A stretch of DNA of 64,000 nt from Talaromyces rugulosus (Eukaryota > Ascomycota > Eurotiomycetes > Eurotiales > Trichocomaceae). Positions 33,181-44,388 of the stretch are shown here, one piece after another. The DNA lies in NCBI RefSeq assembly GCF_013368755.1, contig NC_049562.1:5208001-5272000 (forward strand). The letters run 5' to 3'. Below the pieces are notes generated by a model that did not search any database, had not been told where the DNA came from, and saw only the letters and a program-made list of their open reading frames with translations. Position 1 is the first letter of the stretch; each line of letters opens with the position of its first letter. The position numbers were made by a program, and so were the translations under genes.

Positions 33181-33677
33181 TTATGACTTTTTTTCCCCTT
33201 TGTTTTTTGTTTCATTTTTACGAATTTTGTTCTTATGTTCTAATTTTTAGAGGGCCGTGATGATAGACTTTCATTTTCATGGCTCATGTTATCAATATAG
33301 ACCGGGCGGGCGTTTTTTGCTTTCTGTTTTCTTTTCTTTTTTTTTGGGATTCTGTCTAGAAACGGATGGCATTGAAAAAACGAAGCCATTCGTACCAAAA
33401 TATTGATGATTTAAAAAAAATTTCTATGTCTATCTGTAAAACAACTTCATGGTCTTAATCACCATCTCTATTTAGATTCAGCATTCGTAAAGGCAATCTT
33501 TTAATGTAGGACAATGTAGCTACCGCATGAATGTCCGTTTGTTGTACTCCCTATCAGAAGCTGCTGCCATGTCAGCCAAACCTACAACACTCGCCACATC
33601 CAAAGGCTCTTCCTCCATCAATTGCCACCCTACCAACTGTACTGTAACAGACATTCAATCAAACAAGTCAAGGTCAT
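33181..33677. other. Intergenic region, 3' flank of the ABC-F gene
   Basis: The first ~250 bp are T-rich 3' UTR-like DNA. An ORF at 33527-33760 on the plus strand overlaps the amidase fragment on the other strand and is judged to be a shadow. No gene is seen. Confidence 0.5.
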
Positions 33678-34030
33678 TTAGATCGTCGTTTTTTTATCTG
33701 CATCGCGGACAGGTTTATACCCGGTGTCTGCGTGGTCGATTTCTTTATCGACGTGGGTGATGGGGATGGTGACAGCTGTGTAATCGCGAAGATTGTAGAT
33801 AGCGAGATAGCCCTATGGTCTAAATATAGGAATTAGCAAGGATGGCCCCGTCAAGATTTCAAAGAGAGGGTTATTGGATAAAGTCATGTGGGAAGCTGGT
33901 TGATCCGCCAGCTGGTAGCAGAAGAGCATCGATGGGACGTTGTGTGCTGGTCAATTTGGTCATGTTGGCCCAGTATGAGAGGTATCTATCTTTCAATTCT
34001 TTCCAGTCTCTGTATGGAATCCATGAAGTT
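33678..34030 (-). pseudogene. C-terminal fragment of an acetamidase-type amidase
   Basis: Read on the minus strand, 34030 to about 33890 encodes WIPYRDWKELKDRYLSYWAN continuing MTKLTSTQRPIDALLLPAGG and STSFPHDF, then a stop. After a TAG acceptor at about 33808 the frame resumes as GYLAIYNLRDYTAVTIPITH and VDKEIDHADTGYKPVRDADK, ending in a stop at 33678. This order matches the C-terminal third of fungal acetamidases, where a conserved Pro block precedes a Y-x-x-x-x-N-x-x-D-Y-T segment. No GT donor sits before the second part, and nothing amidase-like lies further upstream, where a DUF3632-like gene stands instead. I read it as a truncated relic. The full-length amidase at 60361-62454 is a different family member. 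Confidence 0.6.
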
Positions 34031-34239
34031 TATAGAAGGACTGAAAACTTATCATCGTAAACTAATAAAAGATAGTCAAGTCGATTAAAATTTTTGTTTT
34101 TCAAAAAAAGGTGAGAATGAACTAAGGCATCTTGATTTCATACACACATAACCCTAAAAGCAAATCAACCAACATTAAAAGCATTGACAATAGCAAAATA
34201 AACACTATATAAAGCCAAAGAAACATAATAAGCAAAAAA

Positions 34240-35210
34240 CTACCACATGCAATCTCGTGCAATGACATCCATTAGATTCGCAGCCTTGAGGGCATTTGCT
34301 TTCCCTTCATTATCCACCTTCACACCTTCTACTGCTACACTAAACGCCTTTTGCCAGAATCTCCACCTTTCAAGTCCTATTATGGGTCCTGTGTACAGTG
34401 GACCAGTGTTCCATGCTTTCGCTTTGTACTCAGTAATCTCCACAGGAAACTGGACAATCTCGTCGAATAGCAATTGACCTGAATATATGATCCACATTGC
34501 TGCAGCGCTGATAAATTCGCTATAATATTGTTCCCTGTCGTAGTCATCCTCCAGCCCATCTTTTATAACCCAGATTGCAAAGTTGATGCCGTTGAATATT
34601 CCTGCCGCCCAGGTCCGCGCGACAAATGAGCTCATGTTGACCGCAGATTCCCCTACTTAAATATCAGAATCTGGGTTTATTCAACGGCATTTATAGATGG
34701 GCCACAAGAAAAGGAATAGAGACAGTGGAGAGGCGTTAAAGAAGGGGACAAACGTACATGGAAACCACTCGCGCAAAGTTATTTTCGTGTCGAACATACT
34801 ATAGCGAAAGGTGCAATCCTAATTATTTTAAAATAACTATCAGTAAATAAGCTGAATGTTAGAGAGTATGTTCTGTTTACCTCTTCTATATAGCATGATT
34901 GTACCCTGTCGCATGCTGCCAGACGCTTTAAGAGTCTCACAAAGCGGACCTGAGCTGGATGATGGTACGGAATCTGTTCGGCCACCTCGAGGAACACACA
35001 GGAAAACAGATCCGGCTGATCCGCATTGAACCTTTTGCCTTCTTCGCTGGGGAGCATTTTAAGTAATTGTATCGCGGCCTGGTTCATGTTCAAATCGCCG
35101 TCTGGCTCCAGGTAACGCTTGAGAACATGAAACGCATTCCAGCTAGAATAACCGGCGACCTCCTTCGAGTCACGGTCTTCTTCGTCTATTTTGAGGCTGA
35201 GGGCTGCCAT
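34240..35210 (-). CDS. DUF3632-like fungal protein, copy A
   Basis: Exons 35210-34881, 34818-34758 and 34652-34240 give about 267 residues. There is no signal peptide or membrane span. Conserved blocks include SSWNAFHVLKRYLEPDGDL, EQIPYHHPAQVRFVRLLKRL, ITLREWFP and a C-terminal PLYTGPIIGLERWRFWQKAF. The pattern of a short N-terminal helix region, HPxQ, WANLN-like and W-x-x-W blocks resembles the fungal DUF3632 family, whose function is unknown; that assignment is from memory. Copy B at 36203-37146 has the same three exons, a first exon of identical length (330 nt) and the same phases. The start at 35210 was chosen to match copy B; two codons upstream is only TTG. Confidence 0.75.
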
Positions 35211-35924
35211 TTGCAAAAATGTAGCGAGTGCATGTAATGGAGTTTGGTAAAATAGATCTGACGGGGTGATTGTGTATGGTTATATGCTCGATACATGTTG
35301 AGAGCGTGAGCCCCGTTTGCCTCTCTGTGCCACTCATTAAGCGCCTTCTATAATTACTTTGTTTTTTCTTTGTTTCTCTTGAACTCAGTGTTCTGCCTAA
35401 TGCAAAGTAAAACCTGCCACTCACTGCAGATAATTAAGCGCCGGGCCCTAAAGTAGCTCCCTTCGTGTAAGGCAATCAACTCCGCTCCCGCTATGCTCCT
35501 GAAACGTTTAGTGTCTGAAAGTAAAATCCTGGATATCCCGCCAGCGCTTAGCAGGGGTGTGCATTGATTAATTTTCCATGACATGGCTTCTTGCTGCTGT
35601 TTATTGGGTCCTGTTCTTTTAGCCCAATGAGGCTGGCGGCAAGGCATCATCAATACGCGTTGAAATTTTATTTTGGGGTCAATACATACTTGAATCTCTT
35701 TGTTCAGTAATTGTGGCGCAGACTACATGTATGGACAGTTCTGATTGTTTAGCAAGGGCTTGTCTGAAAGATGTACAAGTGTAGAGGAGGGCGTTTACAT
35801 ATTTGTATATAACAAAGCTTTTGAAAATCCAACTTTTTTGTAATTATAGTACTTTATATTTCATATAATTCACGTGCAAATATTTAATATCCTTATATGC
35901 GAAATGTTAGTCCGATATTCTTCT
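35211..35924. other. Intergenic DNA between DUF3632-like copy A and the esterase tail relic
   Basis: The first ~150 bp align with the 5' flank of copy B (shared TATATGCTC and CATTAAGCGCC). About 35360-35680 has no counterpart in the second unit and looks like an insertion in unit 1, without recognisable ends. The remainder is AT-rich. No gene is seen. Confidence 0.45.
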
Positions 35925-36002
35925 ACAAGCCTTTTGCCTGAGTCAAGAGTAGCTAGCCCCATCTATCTACCACTATATTTATCGTTCCCGAAATGATTAA
36001 AC
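35925..36002 (-). pseudogene. Relic of the 3' end of the carboxylesterase gene
   Basis: This stretch aligns by eye with 37588-37675, the last codons and stop of the full esterase gene. Shared words include GATATTCTT, TTTGCCTG, CCCCATCTATC/TCCCATCTATC and CCACTATATTT/CCACTGTATTT. Several differences read G or C in the intact gene and A or T here. It marks the end of duplication unit 1. Confidence 0.7.
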
Positions 36003-36202
36003 GCTGGTCATCACCAACTAATAAAGATATTTTAGTTGACCAAGACGTAATAAAAGTGACCTTAGATATTGAACTAAAACATCCTGCTTTCATACACGCC
36101 GAATAACCCTAAACCAAAACCAACTAACATTGAAAGGAAAACAACAAAAATAACACAAGATAAAGCCAGGACTTGAGGCAAAAATAATATAAACGCGTAG
36201 CA

Positions 36203-37146
36203 CTACCACTTGCAATCCCGTGCAATGACATCCATCAAGTTCGCAGCTTTTAGAGCATTCTTTTTACACTCATCGTTCGCCATTGAGCTTTCTGCAGCGG
36301 CAGTAAAAGCTTTCTGCCAAAACTTCCACCTTTCAAGTCCTATAATAGGTCCTTTATATAATGGACCACCACTCCATGCGCTCTCGTAATAGTCATCACC
36401 ATCAATATTCCTTGGAAACTGGACAAGCTGGTCGAATAGCCATTGGCCAGCACATATGATCCACATAGCTGACGCGCTAATAGCATCATTATGATATTCT
36501 TCCTTGTCGCCATCATCCTCCAGGCTGTCTCGCATAGTCCAGATTGCATAACTGAGACCGTCGAAATACTGAAGTATTTCGGTAGTTGAAAGACGTGCGA
36601 CGAATGCGCAAAAGTTGACTTTGTCAGACCCTGATTACACATTAGCATTCGAGATTACTTGAAAAGGTATTGAAGAGAAAAAATATAATATAATACATAC
36701 ATGGAAACCACTCGCGTAGAGTGACTTTGAGGAAACCCATAGTGTTGTAAAAAGAGTATTTGTAATCCTACAGCAAATATCAGTAATTTCCTTGTCATGG
36801 AACAAAGTTAGATTACCGAATGGGCAGTTTGAAGTGTCATTTTGTCCGTTCTCCCCAGGTGCTTGGAAAGGTTCAAAAGGCGAATCTGCGATGGGTGATG
36901 GTAAGGAATTTGCTTGGCAACATCGAGAAGCACGCAGCCTAGCATGTCCGGCTGGCCGGAAAGCTTCTTATTATCTGCACTAGGGAGAATATCGTATAAA
37001 AGTTCGGCAGCTTGCTCATCAGAGAGGTCGCTGCCGGGCTCCAGATAGTGTGTGAGAATACCAAAAGCCTTCCAGTCAGAATAACGGCCATATACCTTTT
37101 TCACAGTAGGGTCTGTTTCGTCTATCTGGAGATTAAGCGCCGCCAT
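36203..37146 (-). CDS. DUF3632-like fungal protein, copy B
   Basis: Exons 37146-36817, 36767-36701 and 36630-36203 give about 274 residues. It is a clear paralogue of copy A: DWKAFGILTHYLEPGSDL, KQIPYHHPSQIRLLNLSKHL, VTLREWFP and PLYKGPIIGLERWKFWQKAF, with the shared ending NALKAANLMDVIARDCKW. Divergence between the copies is substantial but all exons remain open in both, so both may be functional. No catalytic motif is evident. The exon 1 donor is GTAATC, weaker than in copy A (GTAAAC). Confidence 0.76.
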
Positions 37147-37268
37147 TTTGCAAACGCAGCAAGAGTATGCAGTGAACTTTGAAAAAAGTAGAGAATGATA
37201 GAGATCAGACTAGTTTTGTAGGAAAAAGTCAGCCCGATTATATGCTCAACAGGGGGATGATGCATAGG

Positions 37269-37292
37269 TAACCCTAACCCTAACCCTACCCC
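37269..37292 (+). repeat. Interstitial telomere-like repeat (TAACCC)3 TACCCC
   Basis: Three exact TAACCC units and one TACCCC lie about 125 bp upstream of DUF3632-like copy B. TTAGGG is the usual telomere repeat of filamentous ascomycetes. The matching flank of copy A lacks this block and is about 35 bp shorter there. Confidence 0.85.
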
Positions 37293-37594
37293 ACCCACCC
37301 CTAGCCACTCCGGTCACTCTCAGCCAGTCATTAAGCGCCGCATCTATAATTAGATTGTTCTCTATATTTAATGAAACAATGAAACTAGATTAAGCTAATT
37401 ATAGCAAATCAATAAACACTGATCAAACTCAGATAATATTAGTGCGTATATATCACATAGATTGACTACCTAACAGACCTCTGGCCTTTTGGTGCAGCTG
37501 TCAATAACATTGAAGTAATTCCAAGACAATAACATGTAGATCGAGGAAACTTGATCCAGTGCAAGTTTACATTAACTCCCAGTTTGATATTCTT

Positions 37595-39565
37595 TTAAAA
37601 GCCCTTTGCCTGCGTGAGCAGCCAGTCCCATCTATCAATCCACCACTGTATTTGCCGTTCACGGAATGTATCATCTTCCACATGCAAATTGAGCGTATTC
37701 GAGAGCGTGGCATTGTACACCATATTCTGTTTTGATTTTGTATACTCTGGCCAATGTGGGATCCACTCAAGTCCGTGATGATTCGGATTCTTGCTTGACG
37801 CAAAACTAACCAAGGTAGCCCTGATTGCATAACTCACCTTCTTCATCGACGTTACGTTCTGCACAGGTAAGTATGGTGTGTATGGGACGAATGGAATACC
37901 AAAATCGAAGCCGAGATCGCTGCCGTGTTGAGCAAAGCCAAGTCCAAGTCCAACAGAGTCATTATGAATCGGGAATCGCCATGGGTCAGTGTCGAAGCGG
38001 TAACTGTATACTGGAGCTCCGCCACTACCGGCACCCCAGAGTTGAGCTGTCTTGCGGCGACCAGACATGGACTAGAAATTTAACGTTAACTTTTCTTTAA
38101 GGATCTTGTTTGTTTCAAGTCACTCACACTCCAATCCCCACCAATGGCGTACCCGACTCGACTATAATTCCCAGCCGTGAACCCAGCCTTTTCAACCGCA
38201 GAAACCCAATCAAAGTCGAGAGGCTGTGAATAAGGTGGAAGCGAGTCCAATTCGGAGTATAGAGAAACAAGCTCATTTGAAATACTGGAATTCAGAGCAA
38301 ATTTCGCTTGTACTAGACTGGAAAGCTCGGCGCTTGTATTTGCGTTATTGGTAAACGTTGTTAGGCCTTCGTCCGAGTTGGACCCGACAAGAAGGGCTAT
38401 TGGTGCCATTTGTTGCTTTTTGAATTGAAATCCCGCAGAGTTTCTGAGGAAATTGCCATCAATTACGGGGCGGAAGTCGGATCCAGAATTTGCAGTGTAT
38501 AAGCTTGAATTGAAGGTCGCCAGATCCACTGCCAATTCTCATCGTCAGTATAAACTCTTGATCGAGTAGGAATTCAGAAATAATATAAAGATATACTAAC
38601 AATTCCTCAAACAGTCAATAACGTCGATCGAAGAATTGCAGCCTGTTGTCTCAATAACACTGTCAAAGTACGCCTGCTGTTGAGGCATGGTCCCCATAAA
38701 GGGAGAGTAGGCAGTGACACTGGAAATAATTCCGGCATGAAACAGTCCAGAGTTCTGCCCACCATAAGCTTGGGCTAGAAGCTCAACACTCAGGCCGCCA
38801 GACGATTGACCCCAGATGGTGACGCGGGATTTGTCTCCACCGAAGCCTTCGATGTTTTCTAGAAAATCGTTGTAAGTAAATGATTCCATATTTTAAACTT
38901 ATAATAGATAAATACCTTGAATCCATTCCAGTGCCTTCCATAAATCACGAAGACCAAGATTACTGATACCTTCTCGGACAGTGAGTTCACTGTTGAGATA
39001 GCCAAACCCAGACAACCGGGAATTAACCGTAACAACAATAACGGGCATTCCAATCTCCATTGAAGTTTCTACCAAATAGCTACCGTTAAACAACGGATCG
39101 CGAATGGCTCCTTGATAAAATCCACCTCCGTAAATCCATACAAGCACTGGCAAGCTCTGGCCTGGGTATGCCCCAGTGGGTCTTACGAGGTCCAGATTGA
39201 GGCAGTCTTCGCCGACACTCCATCCCCAGTTATTTTGAGTTCCTGCACCAGGGCAAGTTAGGCCGTATTCTGTAGCAGGGCGGGTTCCGGTCCATGTCTC
39301 CTTGAGAGAAGTTGGAAGCTGCAGGCGAGACGCATGGGCATATGGTACGCCGAAGAATATTTCACTCGAGAGCTGCGGAACCGAAAATCCTTTATCTATT
39401 CAAAGCCAAGGAGTCAGAAGCAGCGCTATGCAAATAAGTACTTTCACCGTATGTCAGAAGCTTACAGGTGCCATTCGATGTATAGCCAAGAGGACTCTTG
39501 GAAGCTATAGCCAGAGAACCAATTCCGCTTAAAACGCCTACAGTCAACAACCAATTCCTCCACAT
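37595..39565 (-). CDS. Secreted type-B carboxylesterase / lipase
   Basis: Exons 39565-39466, 39395-38916, 38858-38601, 38528-38128 and 38071-37595 give about 571 residues. A signal peptide is clear (MWRNWLLTVGVLSGIGSLAI). The alpha/beta-hydrolase hallmarks of the type-B family follow: oxyanion hole VWIYGGGFYQGA, EDCLNLDLVRP, and the nucleophile elbow TIWGQSSGGLSVELLAQAYG. Many N-glycosylation sequons (NGS, NSS, NTS, NVT, NAT) fit secretion. The catalytic acid is probably in the GSNSDEGLTTF region and the catalytic His in NPNHHGLEW. Substrate is unknown; fungal members act on lipids, cholesteryl or aromatic esters. Its 3' end is the source of the relic at 35925-36002. Confidence 0.92.
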
Positions 39566-40705
39566 TTTCGAAATTGAGACAGATTCTTTCCAGTTTTACA
39601 TATTACAACAGAAAAACAATTCGAGAGAGACGAAAATAATGTGATGACGACCCGGGGTAAGTCCGGTCAACGACCCACTTTGCGGAGAGAACGCGGAGCG
39701 GATAAGTCCTTATCCAGTCTATGATTTCTAGAAAAGCACGATTCATGCCATGTTGAATGTGGATATGAAGGTTTTTTGGAGCCCGATATCTCTCCAAGCT
39801 AGATATCCGATGCTGTCCAAGATACCTTTTGAAGCGCCATGCCAGAAAACCCATCTTGAAATACACCCACCGTACCAGGACGTGGCTCCAAATGTTGCTC
39901 TATGCGAATAAACAATTAAATTTGAGCGCTCAATCGATTGACACTTAATTCGAGGGGAGCGGTAATTGGTACGTTCCCAACGTTGTATTTCGCTGTCAAC
40001 TGGTGTCGTGCATGCAGAAACTTTATCCGGGCTGTTGTAGTCCACTTCTAGGACTTGAACCTCCCCTTTCGTCTTGGGAACCATTTTGGTGACAAATGCA
40101 ATGGTTTTTTGTACCGACTGATGACTTGTGTAACCATATATGGATCAATTGATCCAAAATTCTGATGTATCAACTTCCATAAATGGTCTTCCCGGTCTGT
40201 TGTGCTAAGCGTTGATCCATAGAAACAGGCTGCCATTAGACCCTGGATATACCACTGCAAACAGGAACCTCGGAACCCCTTCCGCTGCACTATCCATGCA
40301 TGATCGGCAAATAGCGAAGGTGAAGTAAATCAGGACGATTGCAATACAAACTGACTCGGATCCGCGAGTGGGCGTGGCAAAAGCAGGAAGGGCCCTGATT
40401 GGACAGCGACTGCACAGCACCCACGGCGGTCAAACAGCTCGTCTGCGCGATACTTCAATCTGCATTGTTAAACAAACCGGTTGGGTCGCAATGAACGCCT
40501 TGCATCGCATTACCAGCACTGTGCATAAGCGTGATCAGCTGTAGAATATCCACCGATCGAGAGTGTCTGTTGTGCGTGCCCCGAAGACATCCAGACTTCC
40601 GCGCAAGGCAGCCGCAACATCGAACAACCTCGAGTGGCAACAGCCTCTGCACCATCGCGACTTCTCACTGCGACAGACTGTCAGTCTCCAGAAGAAGAAG
40701 GCAGA
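39566..40705. promoter_or_regulatory. Divergent intergenic region between esterase and beta-glucosidase genes
   Basis: This holds both promoters. A CCTCGG hexamer lies at about 40268-40273. Minus-strand ORFs at 39743-40084 and 40048-40290 have somewhat protein-like composition but no family I recognise and no clear splicing between them. Confidence 0.4.
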
Positions 40706-43700
40706 ATGGCAAGCACAAAGTATCAGCCCGTGTCGCAGGGGGGCAGCGTCGCCCCCGACCCTCTCTCGCCGTCCGCCGACGAGCAGCTCAATCTCATATC
40801 GAAACACGACAATGATCAGAACTGGCATTCATTAGACGATATCGACGCGTCCGACCTCTCTGAAGACGATGAGGCAGGTGACACGATGCCCTCCTTACTC
40901 AAGCAAAACCCATATGAGCGTGACAACTTCGCTTCCAAGCTGCGCAGGGCGGCCACCGTCTTGAAAGCATTCATTATCAGGAACTGCCTAAGTCTGATCG
41001 CGACGGCTGGCATTATTTTTATCTTTTTGCCGTTACTTGTATATCAACGCACTATCAGAAACTTCTTCTGGGGGAAAATTACTTATGTCAGTACTCGTAT
41101 CCTCTCTTCTACGCGGATGCTTGGTGCTGACGGCCACGACAGGAAGCACCCCCCTGGTACCCGTCCCCCCATGGCGGCACGTCGGAGGCCTGGGCACACA
41201 GTTACCAAAAGGCCAAGGTGATGGTACAGAATATGACCCTACCGGAAAAGGTCAACGTCACAACCGGTGTTGGGTGGTCGATGGGACTGTGCGTGGGCAA
41301 TACTGGTAAGCATAGTACGATTAGTTTGATATGCGTACTGATTCGGTCAAGGTCCTGCTATTGAAGCCGGTTTTCCTTCCTTATGCCTTCAGGACGGTCC
41401 CTTGGGGATCCGTTTTGCCGACCAAATAACGGCCTTTCCCGCTGGTCTCACAACGGCAGCTACCTGGAATAGGACACTATTTGAAGAACGCGGTTACGCG
41501 CTTGGACAGGAGGCTCGGGGTAAAGGCGTAAATGTCCTTCTGGGTCCTTCAATGGGGCCGCTCGGCCTGGCGCCAGCTGGTGGCAGGAATTGGGAAGGCT
41601 TTTCTCCAGATCCTGTCCTTAGCGGGATTGCAGCAGCAGACACCATCAAAGGCATTCAGAGAACCGGGGTCATGGCGACGGCCAAGCACTTTGTCCTCAA
41701 CGAGCAGGAACACTTTCGACAGGGAAGAGAATGGGTCCTGCCAGATGCTATATCCTCCAATATTGACGATCGGGCTCTCCATGAAGTCTTCGTCTGGCCT
41801 TTTGCAGAAAGCATTCGCGCGGAAGTTGCTAGCGTGATGTGTTCGTATCAAATGGTCAACAATTCATATGCATGCGGTAACAGCAAACTTTTGAACGGTA
41901 TTCTTAAGGATGAACTAGGGTTTCAAGGATTCGTTCAATCGGACTGGCTCGCTCAACGCTCCGGGATCATTAGCGCGCTTGCTGGTCTTGATATGTCGAT
42001 GCCAGGAGACGGCGTCGCTTGGGCCAATGGCGATTCTTTGTGGGGAAAGCAGCTGACAATCGCCGTTCTCAATGGAACCATGCCTATGGACCGTTTAAAT
42101 GATATGGTGACTCGCATCGTGGCAGCCTGGTACCAATTGGGCCAAGACGAACCTGGAGACAATCCGACCTCCCCCAACTTCTCTTCCTGGACAAATGAGG
42201 AATACGGTCATCTCTACGAAGGATCAGGCGACAAAGAAATGGGGAAGGTGAATGACTTTATCAATGTCCAAGGCAGTGGAGACGGGGCCCACAGTATCAC
42301 GGCCCGCAGGGTTGCCGCCGAGGGCACAGTGCTTGTAAAAAACGAAGATGGCATCCTTCCTCTAGACCCCCAAGGACCACGTTCAGCGTCCCGGCAGACA
42401 TATCGTGTAGGGATCTTTGGAGAGGATGCCGGTCCTGGGAAAGGCCCAAATGCTTGTGCAGATCGAGGTTGCAATCAAGGAACTCTAGGTTCCGGCTGGG
42501 GCAGCGGTGCAGTTGAATTCCCTTACCTCATCACGCCTTATGATGCCTTGAAAGGTTCTTTCGATGCGAATAAGGTAGAGGTTCAAGGGTTCTTGACAAA
42601 CGAAATCACGGATAAGATTCTTGAGAACCACGATTTATGCCTAGCTTTCGTCAACTCGGACTCTGGAGAAGGGTATTTAAAGTGGAGTGATGTCAGAGGC
42701 GATCGAAACGATCTCTACCTGCAAAAGTACGGTGATGAATTGGTCCAGAAAGTTGCCAACAATTGCGGTGGAGAAAAGGGAGACACTGTTGTTATTGTCC
42801 ATGCTGTTGGTCCCGTGGTGCTGGAGAATTGGATTGAGCACCCGCGAGTAAAGGCCGTCGTTCTCGCTCATCTACCAGGTGAAGAGAGTGGAAATGCCTT
42901 GGTAGATGTTTTGTTTGGGCGAGTCGATGCCAGTGGTAGACTTCCCTATACAATCGGCAAAACCCTCGAAGACTATGGAGAAAGTGCCCAGGTGTTATAT
43001 TTCCCGAATGCTGTCGTGCCGCAGGTGAATTTCACGGATGGATTGTATATTGATTATCGCTACTTTGACAAAAACGACATCAGTCCCCGTTACGAGTTCG
43101 GATTCGGACTGTCATACACGACCTTTGAACTCTCAGAGCTTGTTATTTCTCCCGTTCGAGATAAATCGCTATTACCAGCACCTCGTCCTCAGGCGCCTGT
43201 CGCGGTTCCGGAATACAGCAAGCAGAAACCGGATGCAAAGTCTGCCTTGTTTCCACCGGGGTTCAAGAAGTTACGTAAATACATTTATCCATATTTGTCT
43301 GATCTCTCGGAGATCAAGCAGAAGGACTTTGAATATCCCAAAGGCTATAAAAATAAGCAGCGCCCATCTCCTGCTGGAGGTGGCGCAGGTGGAAATCCGT
43401 CGTTGTATGAGACGTTTGTTATCGTGACGGCCAATGTGACCAACACCGGCAACCGAACTGGACAAGAAGTTGTCCAACTATATGTCTCCTTTCCCGACAA
43501 CGTCGAAGACCGGGATGATAAATTCCGGGACGCGATTGAATTCCCCGTGCGCGTCCTGCGCGCCTTTGACAAAGTCGAGGTTGAGCCAGGCGAAACAAAA
43601 AAGGTCGAGTTTTCGTTAACGCGGAAGGACCTGAGTTTTTGGAGCACTCGCCGACAGAACTGGGTGATGCCTGTGGAGGGTACATTCAAGATTGACGTGG

Positions 43701-43741
43701 GTCGAAGCTCGAAGGATCTGCCTCTGCAGGGAGAGTATTGA
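40706..43741 (+). CDS. GH3 beta-glucosidase, type II membrane-anchored
   Basis: Exons 40706-41086, 41143-41305 and 41352-43741 give about 977 residues. An acidic cytosolic tail (~85 residues) is followed by one membrane span (CLSLIATAGIIFIFLPLLVY, residues ~90-112), so the catalytic part would face outward. GH3 features are complete: DGPLGIRFADQITAFPAG, GRNWEGFSPDP, TAKHFVLNEQEHFR and the nucleophile Asp near residue 379 in GFQGFVQSDW. The C-terminal half has the GH3 C-domain and a fibronectin-III-like end (TNTGNRTGQEVVQLYVSF). This membrane-anchored layout matches the fungal bglE/bglF type. It hydrolyses beta-glucosides at the cell surface. Confidence 0.93.
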
Positions 43742-43954
43742 GTCGAGTCTTTCGTTTAGAATATTGATTAAGCGGTAGCGGGTTTTTATCTTCATTGAAC
43801 AGTTGTCAGTCTGTTGTATATGTTCCGTATTGTTGAAATAATATCATAGCTGAATCTCTTGATGCTCATATTTCCAGTCAAGATAAGGGGGGTAGGTACA
43901 TAATTGTTGGATTTAGCTATTAACATCAATTGATAGTCCCCGCCTATAAAACTA

Positions 43955-44388
43955 CTACACTTGCATATCATATACAAGCGTGTCCGTGCAAAGAACTTCC
44001 CGAATCTTGTGAACAACCAAATGTGCGGGGTGCGATGCATAATCAAGCACGTTCTGTTCCGTATCCAAGACAGCCATCACGCCCATGTCAAATCCCTGTG
44101 CTCGATGCGCGGTACTCGCGAGTACACCGCCCATTTGGAATGATCGAAGACCTGGATGTAGATGATATATGATTAACGGACCGAGAGATCAACTTTTTAT
44201 ACAACTGGGGGAATTAATCATATGTACCTGGTATTTGGCCAACCATGGCCTCACCGGCAGTTCGCATCTCGGCGAGCTGAGCGTCGGTCACGCCGGGCTT
44301 GAGTTTGAATATCACTATATAATTTAGAAACCAGACCTTTTTTTTAAGTCTGTATATGAGATGTCTTACCAATGTGCAGAATAGGCAT
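43955..44388 (-). CDS. Small stress-responsive A/B barrel (Dabb) domain protein
   Basis: Three short exons, 44388-44370, 44314-44228 and 44151-43955, give 100 residues with good GT/AG junctions (GTAAGA, GTACAT; TAG, CAG). The product starts MPILHIVIFKLKPGVTDAQL, the typical first strand of Dabb proteins, and ends HPAHLVVHKIREVLCTDTLV followed by YDMQV. Dabb proteins are small dimeric alpha/beta barrels; some are polyketide cyclases or stress proteins, most are uncharacterised. Standing alone here between the beta-glucosidase and tcsB genes, it gives no hint of a biosynthetic cluster. Confidence 0.85.

Larger units (their letters stand above)
34040..36000 (-). repeat. Tandem duplication, unit 1 (DUF3632-like copy A plus esterase tail)
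   Basis: This unit runs from the 3' flank of the first DUF3632-like gene to a truncated esterase tail. It matches unit 2 (36005 to about 37680) in the same order: 3' flank with TTTCATACAC and ATAACCCTAAA, the gene with the same intron phases, a 5' flank containing CATTAAGCGCC and CTATAATTA, then the esterase 3' end. Unit 1 carries about 320 bp of extra DNA between its 5' flank and the esterase tail. Confidence 0.75.
36005..37680 (-). repeat. Tandem duplication, unit 2 (DUF3632-like copy B plus intact esterase 3' end)
   Basis: This unit is homologous to 34040-36000. Its junction with unit 1 falls just after the esterase relic: both left flanks contain CTAATAAA followed by similar AT-rich DNA. 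Unit 2 carries a telomere-like repeat in the 5' flank that unit 1 lacks. Confidence 0.72.

Noticed and set aside
39743..40290. Two minus-strand ORFs between the esterase and beta-glucosidase genes, possibly joinable by splicing
   Set aside because: Composition is partly protein-like, but I recognise no domain, the frames do not join by a convincing intron, and the DNA must hold two promoters. Left as intergenic.
40535..43741. Secondary-metabolite cluster around the Dabb-domain gene
   Set aside because: No polyketide synthase, NRPS or terpene cyclase is present; the neighbours are a GH3 enzyme and a histidine kinase.
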